In this document: piece after piece, positions 1 through 11,586 of the stretch
Layout of the letters: each line of letters begins with the position of its first letter
Position numbering within the stretch: the first letter of the stretch is position 1
The notes under the pieces: model-generated
What the model was told of the DNA's origin: nothing
The model's database searches: none
What the model saw: only the letters and a program-made list of their open reading frames with translations
Assembly: GCA_025024175.1 (NCBI GenBank)
Contig: QCXZ01000001.1
Location: 17,050,001-17,114,000 of the forward strand
DNA from: Rhyzopertha dominica
Lineage: Eukaryota; Arthropoda; Insecta; Coleoptera; Bostrichidae
Reading direction: 5' to 3'
DNA: 64,000 nt
Translations under genes and position numbers: made by a program

Positions 1-1719
1 AAACACCAGAGCTATATCCACTGCTCCATCAAGGTTTTAATGGCCACCCTCATTTTTTCAGTTTTTTTCTCTCACCTGTCGTATACTAACATATCGGCGC
101 TGCGGTCGGTTGAGGCCCCTAGGCGTCGGTACTACACACCAAATATTTGATTATCTTCATTAATCACGCTGCAGATTTATCTACGGGGTCGCGCTCGCTC
201 ATATTTCACCCTGATAGACAACAGAGATAGCGAAAGCGTAATTGTACGGCATTCGGATTTAATGCACCTTTTAATATTTACAAACTGCGTGTTTGTATGA
301 GTGCGTATACGAATATCTGACATATTTACGTGCATTTATAAAATGTTACAGAACCGCAAAGATAACCCGTGTACGAAATGGCGCTTATACATATTTAAAG
401 CAAGCCAGATGTGTGAGTATAATAACTTTCTGGTAGACAGAATGTCAAGAAAATAAAATAACTGCAACAACACGAATTACGATGCTTATGTGAGAATAAA
501 ATCCACCAAAAGATTGGTTCGTAATATGAAGAGTATTATTTAAGAGAAGAGTAAGGTCGAATATCCCGTTATAACGTTACATCTTATGTATTATATATAC
601 ACAGATATTAAACAGAAATTAATATTAAATTATATGTAATATGTAACTCACCCAGTTTGACTTAAATTAACAGAAAAATACGTTTATCTACAAATATCCT
701 ATCGCACCTCTTACANGGGGATAAAAATTCCATTTGCAATTGTCAAAGAGCATGTGTACAAAGTTTCTTTTTTCGCAGTGTAATTCATTTAAGACTTTTT
801 TCGCTTGTAAATAAGTTATCGTTTTCACCCTTGACATCAAAACAAACGAACGGGTAATAATGTGAAAGAATCATTTGCCGTGTAGCTTAAACATCTTAAT
901 TCTACAAAAAAAGTTTATGTTGGTCTCGAATCAATCTAGGAAATAGTCCCTTGTGGTGTTTTTTGACTGTCTATAGATAGGTATAGGCTTTAGTATATAT
1001 GTTTTTGTCAGTAGGCCTAGGTAATGTAACCGGAAAACTAGTATTATTGCATACTCAAGGAAATAACTGCATGGTTCTAAAAAAAGGTAGGCATGACCTT
1101 CCAGCTAAAGTTTGTTTGCGAGCCTTCTTAGAGGAGGAAAATATCTATTCACACAACAAATGAACTTTAACTTGTTTCTGAATAACTCAATCTAAATATT
1201 CCCGATCATTTTGTAAAATTCCATGTGATACAAACATAGTAAAACTGTCTGAATCCACACTATATAATATTTTCAGGTCCTTTTCAATAGATTTAATTAT
1301 TATTTATTATTTACTTACTGTAGTACCGCAATTAAAATTATTCCTCTTCGAAAATAGAATTATCTGATATAGCTAATAAATATAATAATTATAACAATTT
1401 TTGGTATATATAGTGCCATCTAGGGGCGACCGGTAACGCTAAGTGGCATGAGCAGCTGCAGAAATCCCTAATTTAAATAGAACGCTGTATAACCACGCTT
1501 GTTCCGACAGCCCACAGTCGCACCGGTTGCGACTCTTAATTACAGCCTCCAGCAAGAGATGGCGCATGCATCTTTATATCAGCTTAATTTTTTAATGGTA
1601 CAAAGCAAAATGACACTATACATGTTAAACATTCGCAGAAGATAGTATAAAATAAACTGATATTATAACGGTTATACGGAGTAAAAAGGAATATGTTATC
1701 AAAAGTAACAAAATGATTA
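1..1719. other. Gene-poor stretch, no recognised gene
   Basis: I see no supportable coding region here. The first 250 bases are somewhat richer in GC than the rest. Around 1405-1570 there is a GC-richer patch in which GCCATCTAGGGGCGAC near the left end is loosely mirrored by AGATGGCGC near the right end, which may be a small degraded element, but no target duplication is visible. Confidence 0.4.
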
Positions 1720-1792
1720 CGACCGTGACAGGACTCGAACCTGCAATCTTCGGATCCGAAGTCCGACGCCTTATCCATTAGGCCACACGGTC
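1720..1792 (-). tRNA. tRNA-Arg, anticodon TCG
   Basis: Read on the minus strand, this 73-base stretch folds into a full cloverleaf. The 7 bp acceptor stem is GACCGTG/CACGGTC with a G discriminator, the D arm contains GCCTAATGGATAAGGC, the anticodon arm is TCGGA-CTTCGGA-TCCGA with TCG in the loop, and the T arm has TTCGAGT between GCAGG and CCTGT. There is no intron and no encoded CCA. Internal A and B box sequences are intact, and a TTTT pol III terminator follows at 1713-1710. It decodes CGA and, by wobble, CGG arginine codons. It looks like a functional nuclear gene; no tRNA-derived SINE tail is attached. Confidence 0.96.
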
Positions 1793-2302
1793 AGCACCTA
1801 CAAGGCGTTATACACAAATAAATTAGGCTTCACTATTAAAGACATGGATGAGGTAAATAAAATTTATGTAAAATATCGTAATGATATTATATTTTTGTGT
1901 TTCCTTGTTTGAAATACTTAAAATAATATCAACTGATACCTCACATATTTAAAAAGTCTGTAAATAGTTACGCAACACGCTATACATGGTTACTTTTTTA
2001 CTTGTTCTTTTTTCCTTTTCATTTGTTGTATGCATACTGTCTACTCAAGTTTTATTGGAAGGGGAATTGCTAGATAAGTTTGCAGGCAACAAGTTGGAGG
2101 AAATAAATGACTATTTCTGCAAATCTCTTTCCCCCTCTCCATCTCTTTATACCTATTAGGTTCTCTAATTACTAAGATGCTCTGATGTTTTTTTCTCTAT
2201 ATCTTTCTCATTCCCAGCTCTCCGAAGCGTCCGTATCTTAATCCTATGTTTTTAATATTATTCATCAGCTCCCAATTGATAGTGATTGCGCCTTTTCAGC
2301 TA
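1793..2302. other. Spacer, nothing recognised
   Basis: AT-rich sequence between the tRNA gene and the left end of the 2303-4063 element. I see no coding or RNA feature. Confidence 0.4.
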
Positions 2303-2347
2303 GGGGAAGCCCACGCAAAGTGAATAACTGAGGTAAAGCGAATAATC
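2303..2347. repeat. Left TIR and first subterminal motifs
   Basis: This holds the left terminal inverted repeat, then two copies of the subterminal motif (GCAAAGTGAATAA and GGTAAAGCGAATAA). Further copies lie at 2628-2645, 2647-2659 (inverted), 3816-3833 (inverted), 3841-3855 (inverted), 3865-3880 and 4036-4053 (inverted). About eight related copies in one 1.8 kb element suggests iterated transposase-binding sites. Confidence 0.75.
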
Positions 2348-2742
2348 GATATTTCTAGAAAACTATAACAGATGGTATTACTAGTAGCTGTAGTGTAGGC
2401 GAGAGACTTGTCTGGCGACGCCATAACAGTCAATTCAAAACATTAGAAGGTGTTCGTTTGATGTGGTGATAAAAAATCGTTTTGGGTGTTTTTGTTGTGA
2501 TTTTCGTTCAGGTTTGTGATCATTTCATTTGTTTTACTGCAAGCTAACTGAGGAACAATTTAGTTATGTATATTAACGATGCTTTCGAGTATTAGCAAAA
2601 ATAGGTATATTTACAAATATACACTTTGGGCAAAGAGGATAAGTTAGCCGCTTTACCCTTAGTATTTTGTAGTTGTATTTTGTCGTGTCGTGACACGTAA
2701 AATGAAATGAAGAGGGAAATCATTAGGAAAAGGGAGAGCTAA

Positions 2743-2982
2743 GAAAAAGAAAATGTAAAACCTAATATAAAAAAAAAACAAAGAGAACAGTGTTCATGCC
2801 CAATCTGCGCGGAAGACCAAGTGGAACCGCCAGTAGAGGATTGGATTCAGTGCTTGTACTGTCGCCGTTGGGCCCACGAAAATTGTACTTTATATGGCAG
2901 CTACTTCTGCGATAATTGGGTGTGTTCACTAGTTATAAAATATAAACTTTTATACATTAAAAAAGAGTACTTGATTAATTAA
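2743..2982 (+). pseudogene. Pogo/Tigger-like transposase C-terminal zinc finger (relic)
   Basis: The plus-strand reading frame gives a lysine-rich lead-in and then a PHD-like cysteine/histidine array: CPIC, then WIQCLYC, WAHENC, YFC and a final C. The spacing C-x2-C ... W-x2-C-x2-C-x3-W-A-H-x2-C ... C-x4-C is what I know from the C-terminal tail of insect pogo-like transposases (often annotated jerky-like or clz9-like). A stop codon at 2740-2742 cuts the frame from any upstream transposase sequence, and I find no DDE core upstream. It is therefore a remnant. It could also be an exon of another PHD-type protein, but the TA-flanked TIR context favours a transposase. Confidence 0.65.
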
Positions 2983-3219
2983 GTGTGTATCTGTATCCAT
3001 AACGCTGCAAAAAATTTTTTAACCAAGATAAATTGGTTACAACTTCTCAGTGCGCAACGTGGCAACAACGCAGTTTTAAGACACGCTCAGATTGACTAGA
3101 ACTGGCTGTGACGTATCACCCCATGTAAACAAGATAGCTTCCGCTACTTTCCGTATTTCGTTTGCGTTATTGGTTATGTTTGAGAGTGTTCTCGTTTGTT
3201 TTTTTATGAATTCAACAAT

Positions 3220-3697
3220 ATGTCGTCGGAATGCTTTGTTAAAGCCGCTTCGAACAATTTGTCGACTGTAGATATGTTCATAGTCACAGAATTTATCAAG
3301 AGCGACCCACGTTTTAATGCTGCCGAAATCAAAGGCGTTAAAGCAGCAGTATAAGTAATTAATAAAGCAGCTTAATCTGCAATTTAATACATTATGGATC
3401 ATTGATATTTTGAACGAAATGCATCTTTTGTCTAGTGCAAGTCGTGAGCAACACGAAGATGTAGCTATAGGTTATTTTCAAATGAAGCGAGAGGGGCCTA
3501 TATGTATACTGCAGTCCAAGATATGCCCGGAACACAAAGTTCGTGCAAAAAATTATGCAGTTACTCTAAGTCTCACAACAGTAAAATGTAGATTTTGTCT
3601 TGGTCATACCCCTTCTGGCTGCTTTAAACCATCTCCGTTTGCGTTCGTAGTCTCCGGGTACACTTACGAATATTTTGTTGAGACCATTGACAAATGA
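3220..3697 (+). pseudogene. SWIM/YqaJ-family protein, N-terminal two-exon relic
   Basis: The first part (3220-3351) starts MSSECFVKAASNNLS and contains the segment SDPRFNAAEIKGVKAAV. After a short intron-like gap with a TTTTGTCTAG acceptor at 3426-3435, the second part reads DVAIGYFQMKREG, ICPEHKVRAKNY, then VKCRFC and SGCFKP. This order matches, from memory, the N-terminal half of a family of arthropod proteins that join a SWIM zinc finger to a YqaJ-type exonuclease domain: an AAEIRGVK-like helix, GYVQVKRE, CPEHKVR and a CxC...GCKH finger. The finger is damaged: the usual GCKH reads GCFKP. The exonuclease domain is missing. The two pieces do not join in frame at an obvious donor, so I call it broken. 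Homologous sequence lies at 57004-57099. Confidence 0.6.
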
Positions 3698-4065
3698 AAG
3701 TGAAAACTGGTGCTAGAAAAATTTTGAAATTTTTAGGACGTAACAAGGGTGCTCCAAATATACACATGGCATGATTTCTAAAAAATGTGAAAACACCCAA
3801 TTGCCAGGAGTAGCTAGCTTATCCGTTTTGCCCAAGGACTTTATCCGCTTTACCCGACCGGGTGGGGCAAAGCGAATAATTAAAGAGGTTTTATTTTAAT
3901 TTTATTTTAATATAAAAATGTAAGAATTTGGTACTTAAGATATTATGTCTCCAAAGATGAGTATATGTGCAATACACAAAAAATAAACGATGTTCCTAAT
4001 TTGATTATTTCTGTGTTTATTTTTCAATTTTCCTTAGCTTATCCGCTTTGCCCGGGCTTCCCCTA

Positions 4066-6294
4066 CTTAATTTTATCGAATAATTTTAAGAGCTGTTCTA
4101 ATAAACCAATTTATCTTAAACTCACAGATATATATCCTATGGTTTTTAGCTAACCAACACCTTGACTGCACTATCACTATCCCGCTCTTACAACCCCGAT
4201 CTAAATCTCACCTATTTTCTTTCATTGCCTGTCAAATTATAAAACCTATACCTAGAAGCCCTGTTGCACAAAGCGTAGTTTTGACCCTGATTAAGCGACA
4301 GAAAGCGTTGTGAAGACATTCAAAAAAGGATTAGAATCAACTTTGACCTGACCTTGACCGTCGGAATATAAACATTCTAGTTGAAATCCTAATCAATAGA
4401 TATTTAATCATGTACAGAAGCTCAACGCACAAAAAGTCATTGCAAGAAGCAAAAATTGTAAAACCTTTGGAACTAAGAAACTACAAGTATAGATTACCTG
4501 ACTGGACAATTTGGAAATGACAAATAAAAGAATAGAGCTGACAAAGCGACAAAGCGAGCAAGATGAAACACCGCCAAAATACAAACACCAGCAATTATTA
4601 TTGATAAACAAAAGACCAGTGCAGAAATATTGGAAGCACAGCTAAAACAGCAGAATTACAGCAACCATCTCGTCCTAAACGTAAGATTCAAAGACCATCT
4701 AGATTTAAACATCAAATTAAATTATAGTAAAATATCTAAAAAAGGGAGGTATGTAATGTAGTTCAAAGAGAGTTGGTACTAAGCAAAAGTGCGCAAGCCT
4801 GAAGATCAGAACCGTTTTGCTTTTGAAAGTTATCAAGTTATCATGTACCCTTAACATGTTTCAACGGATGTAAAAAGTAATCCATTTGGAGTTCGTGTTA
4901 TTATTATTTAATGCAGTACAAATTATTGTTATGAATAGACAAATAATACTCGTAATATGTTCAATGGGAGATGCACAACATAACAGTATGGTGTTATGGT
5001 GTGTTTCAACAACACAATAAAAAAATGATGATATGATACTTAAATGTTATATATTTCAAGTATCTTGATGTAGGTGCTACTTATAAATTGTACGTAAACG
5101 AAAGAAAACAAGAAGGTATGGATTTAAGGAACGGACTAAAGCGTGGGAAAGAAATAGAAATATAAGAAAGTCATTGCCAAACACAAACGAACATACATAT
5201 TATGGCTTAAAATACTTTTACTACTGAAAAATATTAGAATTACGATACATTTTTAATGCGGCAATCTCTTAAACTGCAAGCATGAAGTCGAAAATTTTCC
5301 CTATAATCTTTGATCGATAACAAGGTTGTTTACAAAATTTTGCGTCAGCCCCTTTGAAAATATGCGCCCGGTATGACCAGATCAAAGGAATACGGTCTAA
5401 CCTCTACATTATTTCTCCTCTCCAACAATGAATATCATTTGTCCCCCGTCATCTCCATTCCACCTTAATAACAAATGACAAATTCATCCATCCATTAAAA
5501 AGTTGGTCGTGAATCGAGCTTAAACATATTAAATTCCATATCCCATCCGCTTATGAGACGAGAGACAAACAAGAAGCTCCACATGCAGGAGAAACGCGAA
5601 AAGAATAGAATCCATTGTGATTGTGCCAAGAGCATGGCCAATCCGGAAAGGGAGATTGCTTTCCGCCACAATAATTGTTTTATATCTCTGACAAAGGCAC
5701 GAGTCTGTCTCTCTCCACCTGCACCTGGTTCGTCTCCCAGGTGCCGTAATGCGCGAGAGAAGCGCTAAAAATGTCAACCCTCGTTTCTCGCTACGTTTAC
5801 CAGCATGAATAGTAAATGCGTGCGAATAGGGGCGCAGATACACGGTTATAAAGAACAGAAAACAATGGCCCAGAAAACGCAGGTAATATATCCAGCCGTA
5901 TTATATCCATACGTAATAATTTTTTTGGGATNTATNAGGCATACTAGAATGTGTCGAATNTGTACAACGTATATTTTTGTATGTAAAACCCGTTTAAGTA
6001 TAATTGCAGTTTACACNTNTTATTAAATATTTTACTATATTATACCAGGATTATTTTTACCCTTTATTAGGTTATAAAAATAAGATGAGATAAAAAAGTT
6101 ATATAAAAAAGATATTATTAAAAGTTTAGCAGTCTTACTCATTTCTCTACAAAATATCCAAAACCACTGAAGCATTTGTCTTGTAACACACGCTTTTAGA
6201 AGCTTTTAGATGAGCCTTTTGTTGGTGGCAAACCGTTTATCTACATAACCGGTTAGAATAAACGAAGAGGTATGCATGGAAAACTTAATACTAA
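4066..6294. other. Gene-poor stretch, no recognised gene
   Basis: Short open frames here have no recognisable domains and biased AT-driven composition. The patch at 5530-5830 is richer in GC and carries open frames on both strands, but neither translation resembles a known family. Several N calls lie at 5932-6020. Confidence 0.4.
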
Positions 6295-6983
6295 CGTAGA
6301 ATGCAAAATGCTTGTGTCAGGCTAATTCTTGGTTTGAGACGAATAGATAGTGTAAAAGGGGAACTTAAGGCTTTAAATTGGCTCAATCTAAAAGAACGTA
6401 GATTCAGTCATATGCGTTACCTTCTTTTCCATGTTCTTAAATTGCACACACCTGAATATCGTTTAAATAAGTTCATATTTCGTTTCGAGGTACATAATTT
6501 TCATATTAGAAGTATATGCTGACAATTCCACCCCATAAAACATCTTTTTCAAAGGTCGTTTTCATATATAGCAGCAAAAATATTAAATTTTATCATTGTA
6601 AATAACATGTATAATCTGAGTCTGACTGCATTTAGTAAATACATACAACACACTATTGTTTATAAAAAATACTGCAGATATAGCCTTGCAGCTTTTGGTA
6701 CATAAATTATGTAGCAGTTAAGTATGTTGATATGCTATAATTGTATCTATTTTGACCACTCTTTATTTTGCTTGTAATTTACTCAGTGCTTCATTTAGTT
6801 AACTGTACTCACTAAATTTTTCAATATTTTCGGCCGTGTGGAAGAATAATCTGAGTGTGCATCACTTGCGTACTCAGCTTGAACACGATCGCTCTCAGTT
6901 GAAATTATCTATTTATTAATAATTTATATGAAGTGTAATGGAAAAAACTGAATAAATTGCATTATTGTTATTATTATTATTAG
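6295..6983 (+). mobile_element. Non-LTR retrotransposon (LINE) 3' end, 5' truncated
   Basis: The frame from 6301 translates as the end of a LINE reverse-transcriptase ORF: QNACVRLILGLRRID followed by LNWLNLKERRFSHM. This is the QN-x-C-x-R-x-I-x-GLRR...L-x-WL-x-x-K-x-RR signature I know from insect jockey/CR1-like elements. After a stop, another frame continues with a recognisable FQRSFSYIAAK segment, so the ORF is broken. The 3' end is an A-rich UTR ending in an (ATT)n tail at about 6959-6982, the usual priming tail of such elements. No target duplication was found. The upstream reverse-transcriptase core and the endonuclease are absent. Confidence 0.7.
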
Positions 6984-8119
6984 AATGACAACTATATTGT
7001 CTATCAAGTTGAAAACTGCGCCTCCTGCAGACTGGAAGAAAATTACTTAGCAAGGACGTAGGAAAGCAGCAAGCAAAGGATAAATTAATAAACCATGCTA
7101 TCGAAACTTAAAAATATGAATTAGATATCCCTTCCTCTGCATCCTACCGCTTTCAAAATTGCTCTCCATACATTCCCCAGATTCTATAAGATCATTGAAA
7201 TTATCATTTTCGTCGTCTCTGTTAAAAATGTTATAAGGACATATCAAACACGTCGATTCCATAATATTACCTTCTGAGAATTTTTTTCTATATTACCACC
7301 GACAATGCTGCAGTCTCTAACGGTACGAGAATATCAAACGTTTTGCTCATACTGGCCTGGCTTCTGGTTCTGGCAAACCCTGAAACCAATATTTTACGTT
7401 ACCTAAACACATTCGAATTTTATTATTAATCAAGAAATACCTGCGTTATAAATCTTTATGAGGGCACCAAAATATTCTCATCATCTTCTTCGCGAAAGCT
7501 TTCCACTGAGTGCTTAGCCCCCAGTCCATTGACAAGGATAGATTTATAAAAAGACCCAAAAGCTGCACAGGTGAGATTATTAAATCTCGGGCTTCTCTGA
7601 CGAATTTTCCCAAAAAAAAACCTCGATGGGATGTTGATTGAAGCTTCATGCTTTAAAACTCCAGATTTTAGGTAATTATTTATACCATTTTGAACTTTGC
7701 AAAATGTTTGTTATACAGACGCTGGTTGTTCATGAATGAACGAAAAGTTCTAAAAATTTCACTGGATGGGGAAATCTATGAACAAATCCAAATAACTAGG
7801 TTCGCAGGTTGGGACTGCATATCTTTCTTTACCCATGGCTGCAGAAACCACATACAGAATCAGTAAGAACTANAAACATATAACGCGACACTGCATAAAT
7901 GAGCTCTTAAGTTCGAAAACCCTTTCACTAGAATGAGTAGAATCACAGCCGTCTTTAGGGGTCTACCAAAGACGACCAAAAATTTTGCTGATACGCATCG
8001 TACAACGCACAACGTTCGGACTACATGTCAAATGCTGTATTTTTTGTCTGGGGACAAAAGTAATGCAGCCATCATGACAGTGGCTTATTAAAGTAATCAT
8101 TCTACGTCAGTATTGGGTT
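6984..8119. other. Gene-poor stretch
   Basis: No supportable gene. A TATGAGGGC at 7456-7464 resembles the mariner terminus at the right end of the 8120-8491 relic, but the next bases do not match, so I do not call it the left end. Confidence 0.35.
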
Positions 8120-8491
8120 TCCTGTGGAGGTATGATTTCATTCGACATTGTTTTGATCCACAACAATGCACGGCCGCACTATGCCAACGTGACGATCTTT
8201 TCACACAATTCAAGTGTGAAGTTTTCGCCCATCAATCGTATAATCCCGCTTTGACACACATTTTTATACGTTTCGAAAATTAAAGGCATTTTGTGCGGAC
8301 AACGTTTCGTCACCAAGGAAGAGTTCCAGTAGGCTATGAAAATGTTCTTAACCAAGTTGGCGCCGCAGTTCCTTGAAGACGATAATCTAAAAGATTGTAT
8401 CACGATATGACAAATGCTTAAATCGTTTTGGCGATTTTGTAGTAAAATAAGTAAGGTTTTAATCAACTTTCAATAATAATAACAGCCCTCG
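8120..8491 (+). mobile_element. Mariner-type (DD34D-like) transposase C-terminal relic with right TIR
   Basis: With frameshifts, the plus strand reads as the last third of a mariner transposase: IHNNARPHYANVT (the second catalytic block, D replaced by N), then FKCEVFAHQSYNPAL in place of the usual HPPYSPDLAP-C-D block, then a GQRFVTKEEFQ segment and the C-terminal tail. The sequence ends AACAGCCCTCG followed by TA. Reverse-complemented, this is TACGAGGGCTGTT, a typical mariner terminus. Frameshifts, stops and lost catalytic residues show an old dead copy. The left terminus was not found. Confidence 0.7.
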
Positions 8492-8493
8492 TA

Positions 8494-9415
8494 TAATATA
8501 TTGTATAATATTGTTGTGGCGGTGTCAGTTACAGAAGATATACGGTTACGTAAATGCACTACAAAACGAATTCTCTCGAAACAGACAGAGGATGAACAAG
8601 CATGCACCGAAACCTAGCTTTGGTACAGGGTAAAAAGCCTGCAGGCAGGCAGTTGCTGGTAAGTCTCAAATTAAATACAGAATTGGCTCCAACTAAAACT
8701 GAAAAAATAAACAAAAATTAAAAAGCATATTAGTAGACTTGAATACACAGCTAAGAGAGTTATAATCAAGAACGTTTACTGGTTAGTAACCTTAAAACAG
8801 AATGCTCATTTCTGGGACTCGTTTTACTAATAAATATTTTTTTCTACAAATGCAGCCAAAATGTGGGAGTGTAATTATTATTGAGTAATCAAACACCATC
8901 AAGAACTCGATACAAAACAGAAGAGTTTTAGGCTGCCGCTGTAAATGTTATTAAACATAAAACAAGTGAGATCGTTGTCTCAGGATCCCATTGTCCAGCT
9001 AAACAAGCTCTCACGTAAAATTCAGTATTTAAATACTTTAAATAGTCACATACGTAGGTTCGCCATTAAAGAAGACTTAAATGACCTTGCGTTCGTTGAG
9101 AATCTGAGAATCGACCTCCTACCAAAGGAAAATAATTATTACAAGCAGTCAACCAATTAAAACGTGAAATTTTATCAACCGGTAAGCCAACAAATTGGCT
9201 TACAGACGGCAGTAAAGTCCCGCATCTGATTTATTTTTTCATAACTCGAACTGTAGATTAGCTGCACATAGAGAAGGCTTGATAAATGAGCTCCGACCAT
9301 TTCCAAATCTTCTCAAGCTCCGCAACAGCGTTATCAAAAAGGAACTAGCTCCTAGGTTCGTAAATAAACTGGCAAGGTAGAAAAGCTTCAGATTACGACC
9401 TTACCGCATGGGAGG
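8494..9415. other. Gene-poor stretch, probably upstream LINE debris
   Basis: A 71-codon open frame at 8945-9160 has no recognised domain. Because a LINE reverse-transcriptase fragment follows on the same strand, some of this may be eroded upstream LINE sequence, but I cannot show it. Confidence 0.3.
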
Positions 9416-9840
9416 GTGTTAGGGCAAATCCTTTACCTACTATACAGGAGGGATGTTCCTGAATTGGATAATAATATGACTGTTGTTACATTTGCTGGCG
9501 ACACTGCTATAACAGTAAGAGGCAAATAAATTAATGATGCCAAATCGGCCCATGTAAATTGCAGCTACAAAAAAAAACTGACTGTAATTAATATTCACTT
9601 TACAGTAGCTACAGTAGAAAAGACACTGGGCACTATGCTGCACCATAAAACCCATGTAAAAGAAAAAGAATTGTACGTCAAATTTAGAAAATTGTTTGGC
9701 TCCTTAAAGGACATATCGCCCAGTCATACGACGAAGTACTTATTTACAAATAGGTTATCAAACCCGTATGAATATATTTAGCAATAATCCAGCCATTTCA
9801 AAACAATGTCATTGTAAATGTTCCAATTTGTACACGAAAG
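9416..9840 (+). mobile_element. Jockey-like LINE reverse transcriptase fragment (relic)
   Basis: The first frame, 9416-9529, reads VLGQILYLLYRRDVPELD then TVVTFAGDTAITVRGK. This is the reverse-transcriptase block GSVLGPxLYLLYxxDxP...TFADDTAI, with the catalytic FADD changed to FAGD. After a stop and frame change, 9650-9781 reads HVKEKELYVKFRKLFGSLK and then a NRLSNPYEYI segment, matching the thumb region (HV-x-K...K-x-RK-x-x-WLL...LKPVWTY) of insect jockey-clade elements. The catalytic change and stops show it is inactive. Neither end could be placed. Confidence 0.7.
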
Positions 9841-10104
9841 TTAAGAAGGCACTGTGCGGGCCTTGCTGAGGTGTAAAATGTGTTTAGTTTTCGTTCGGAG
9901 TTTTGTTGGTGCAAAAGTTTCGGGTAACTTCCTAAGCAGAGCTACGAACTTACTGATTATAAAGGCCATGAAAGTACAAAATCTAAGTTAATTTGAACTA
10001 GGATGAGTCAAATATTGAAATATTATAAATTCCTTGTAATCTTGATGGAACTCAGCGATCCTACCACATTTACTCTCCTGGTCTGGAGAATTAAACGTTA
10101 CACT

Positions 10105-10260
10105 CGTAGAAAATGTAGATAAAGCACTTTGGCGTAGAAAATACAACTAGTATTTTATGGCTACTGTGTATTAAGTAAGCGCTAAAACTAAATAGAAATT
10201 ATTTTGTTTCTTATTTCCCTGTTTTGTTGGCTCCTGCATGTAACGAGTTCCTTAAAATTT
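10105..10260 (+). mobile_element. Fragment of the hAT family seen intact at 37002-38045
   Basis: CGTAGAAAATGTAGATAAAG at about 10107 is identical to the start of the internal region of the 37 kb hAT element. The similarity continues patchily through TTTGGCGTAGAAAATA, GTGTATTAAGT and TTTCCCTGTTTT. Terminal inverted repeats and a target duplication are not visible, so this is an eroded copy with uncertain limits. Confidence 0.55.
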
Positions 10261-11560
10261 TTCAAATTTAATAGTTACAGCTATTCGATACATGTTTTAT
10301 CGGCGATAAGTCAGACGATTTTGCAGGAAATCCATAACCTCTACCCTCAGCATCTTATAACAAGTCTGTATTTTGATGGATCGCATATGCGGTTTGGTCT
10401 TGTTTTTTTTTCAGAATAGCTGTCGCAAACTCGACTTCGGCGATGTATACCGTGAGGATATGGAAATGAAGCAGAAAAAAGATTTCGCTTATTTTTCTTA
10501 CCCAGATTAATAAAAAAATAATTTGTTGCGGAATTAAACCAAATCTACTAGCTCTTGCATTATTTTTGGTTCCCGCACATAACTTATAACTTAATGTGAA
10601 ACAACATCCACATGACTAGATGCTGCATTCTTTAAAACTGGCACAACAAAAAGTATTTGCAATTCCTGACAAAGCAGCACAATTAATAAGATGTGGTTAA
10701 GAAACTATTTTGTTTTTGTGGGTAGTGGAACTATAATAATTCTATGCAACGTACTACCTGTGATACTTATATCTCTAAACACCCTCACCGTGCCTGTCTA
10801 CAGCTTACGATTATATTATTGTCCACTCGGCTGTGAAGAATGCTTGGGATTTCACACCGACTTCACCCGCTAATTGACAATTTTGAATGGCGCAGGTGCA
10901 GCTACTGAATGCCGGTCGTATTCATTGCAAATTTGCGTTGTTGCATGTGCTAGTTGACAATGAAGGGCGGGAGTGCAACTGCCTTGGCTGTTTTACGGAT
11001 TAAATTCATTATTAATCATGCTTGCGTTACAGCCGTGGGGTACACAAAATTGACATGCACATTGGCTACGAACGGTATATCCGCATTAAAACTAGTTACT
11101 ATTATTGCAATAATGCAAAAACTTAAAAGTTGTCGCACTCATTTAATTTCTTTCCGGAAATCAATTTTGATCTCTGATTAGCTCCGTAACCTAGGGATTA
11201 CTATCTAATTCAAAAGAGTGGGGATTCTTTAACCTCATACGTCATATTGATTTAACCGAAAAATGTGTACCCTCTGAAAAGTATGCCGTAAGAATTATAT
11301 ATACATATGTATTCATGTGTAATTTGGGTATTAAGTCAAAGTCGATGAAACAACGTATACGTTACTTTCTGTTAACTTATATATAATATTATTGTAAAAA
11401 TTCAAAAACCAGTTAGCATTTCAGCCTTACCGATGCCCTGGTTTTCGTATTATCTGATTTTTCTAAAGTTTTATTCATTTAGCAAAATAGGCGAAGGTTA
11501 CACTTTGTGGCTGATTACAANAGCATTTCTAAGAGTTTCTTAATTTGTCAGTGGTTATAG
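10261..11560. other. Gene-poor stretch
   Basis: No recognised gene. Short open frames at 10691-10873 and 10954-11181 carry no domain I can identify. Confidence 0.35.
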
Positions 11561-11586
11561 AGTGAAAAGGTGCAAAGCTTCGTCAA

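Larger units (their letters stand above)
2303..4063 (+). mobile_element. TIR DNA transposon with pogo-type finger and SWIM/YqaJ relics
   Basis: The ends are imperfect terminal inverted repeats of about 27 bp. The left end starts GGGGAAGCCCACGCAAAG and the right end, reverse-complemented, starts GGGGAAGCCCGGGCAAAG. Both ends abut TA (2301-2302 and 4064-4065), the target duplication of the Tc1/mariner/pogo superfamily. Inside are a zinc-finger relic of the kind found at the C-terminus of insect pogo-like transposases and an N-terminal piece of a SWIM/YqaJ-type protein, both on the plus strand. No DDE catalytic core is readable, so the copy is non-autonomous. A motif close to GGGCAAAGCGGATAA recurs at both ends and internally. 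The pogo assignment rests on the TA flank and the finger; the termini are not a pogo type I recognise. Confidence 0.8.

Noticed and set aside
3076..3402. 108-codon minus-strand frame
   Set aside because: It is antisense to the SWIM/YqaJ first exon, which has recognisable family blocks on the plus strand.
7456..8491. TATGAGGGC as the left end of the 8.1-8.5 kb mariner relic
   Set aside because: Only nine bases resemble the right terminus, and the intervening sequence shows no N-terminal transposase homology.
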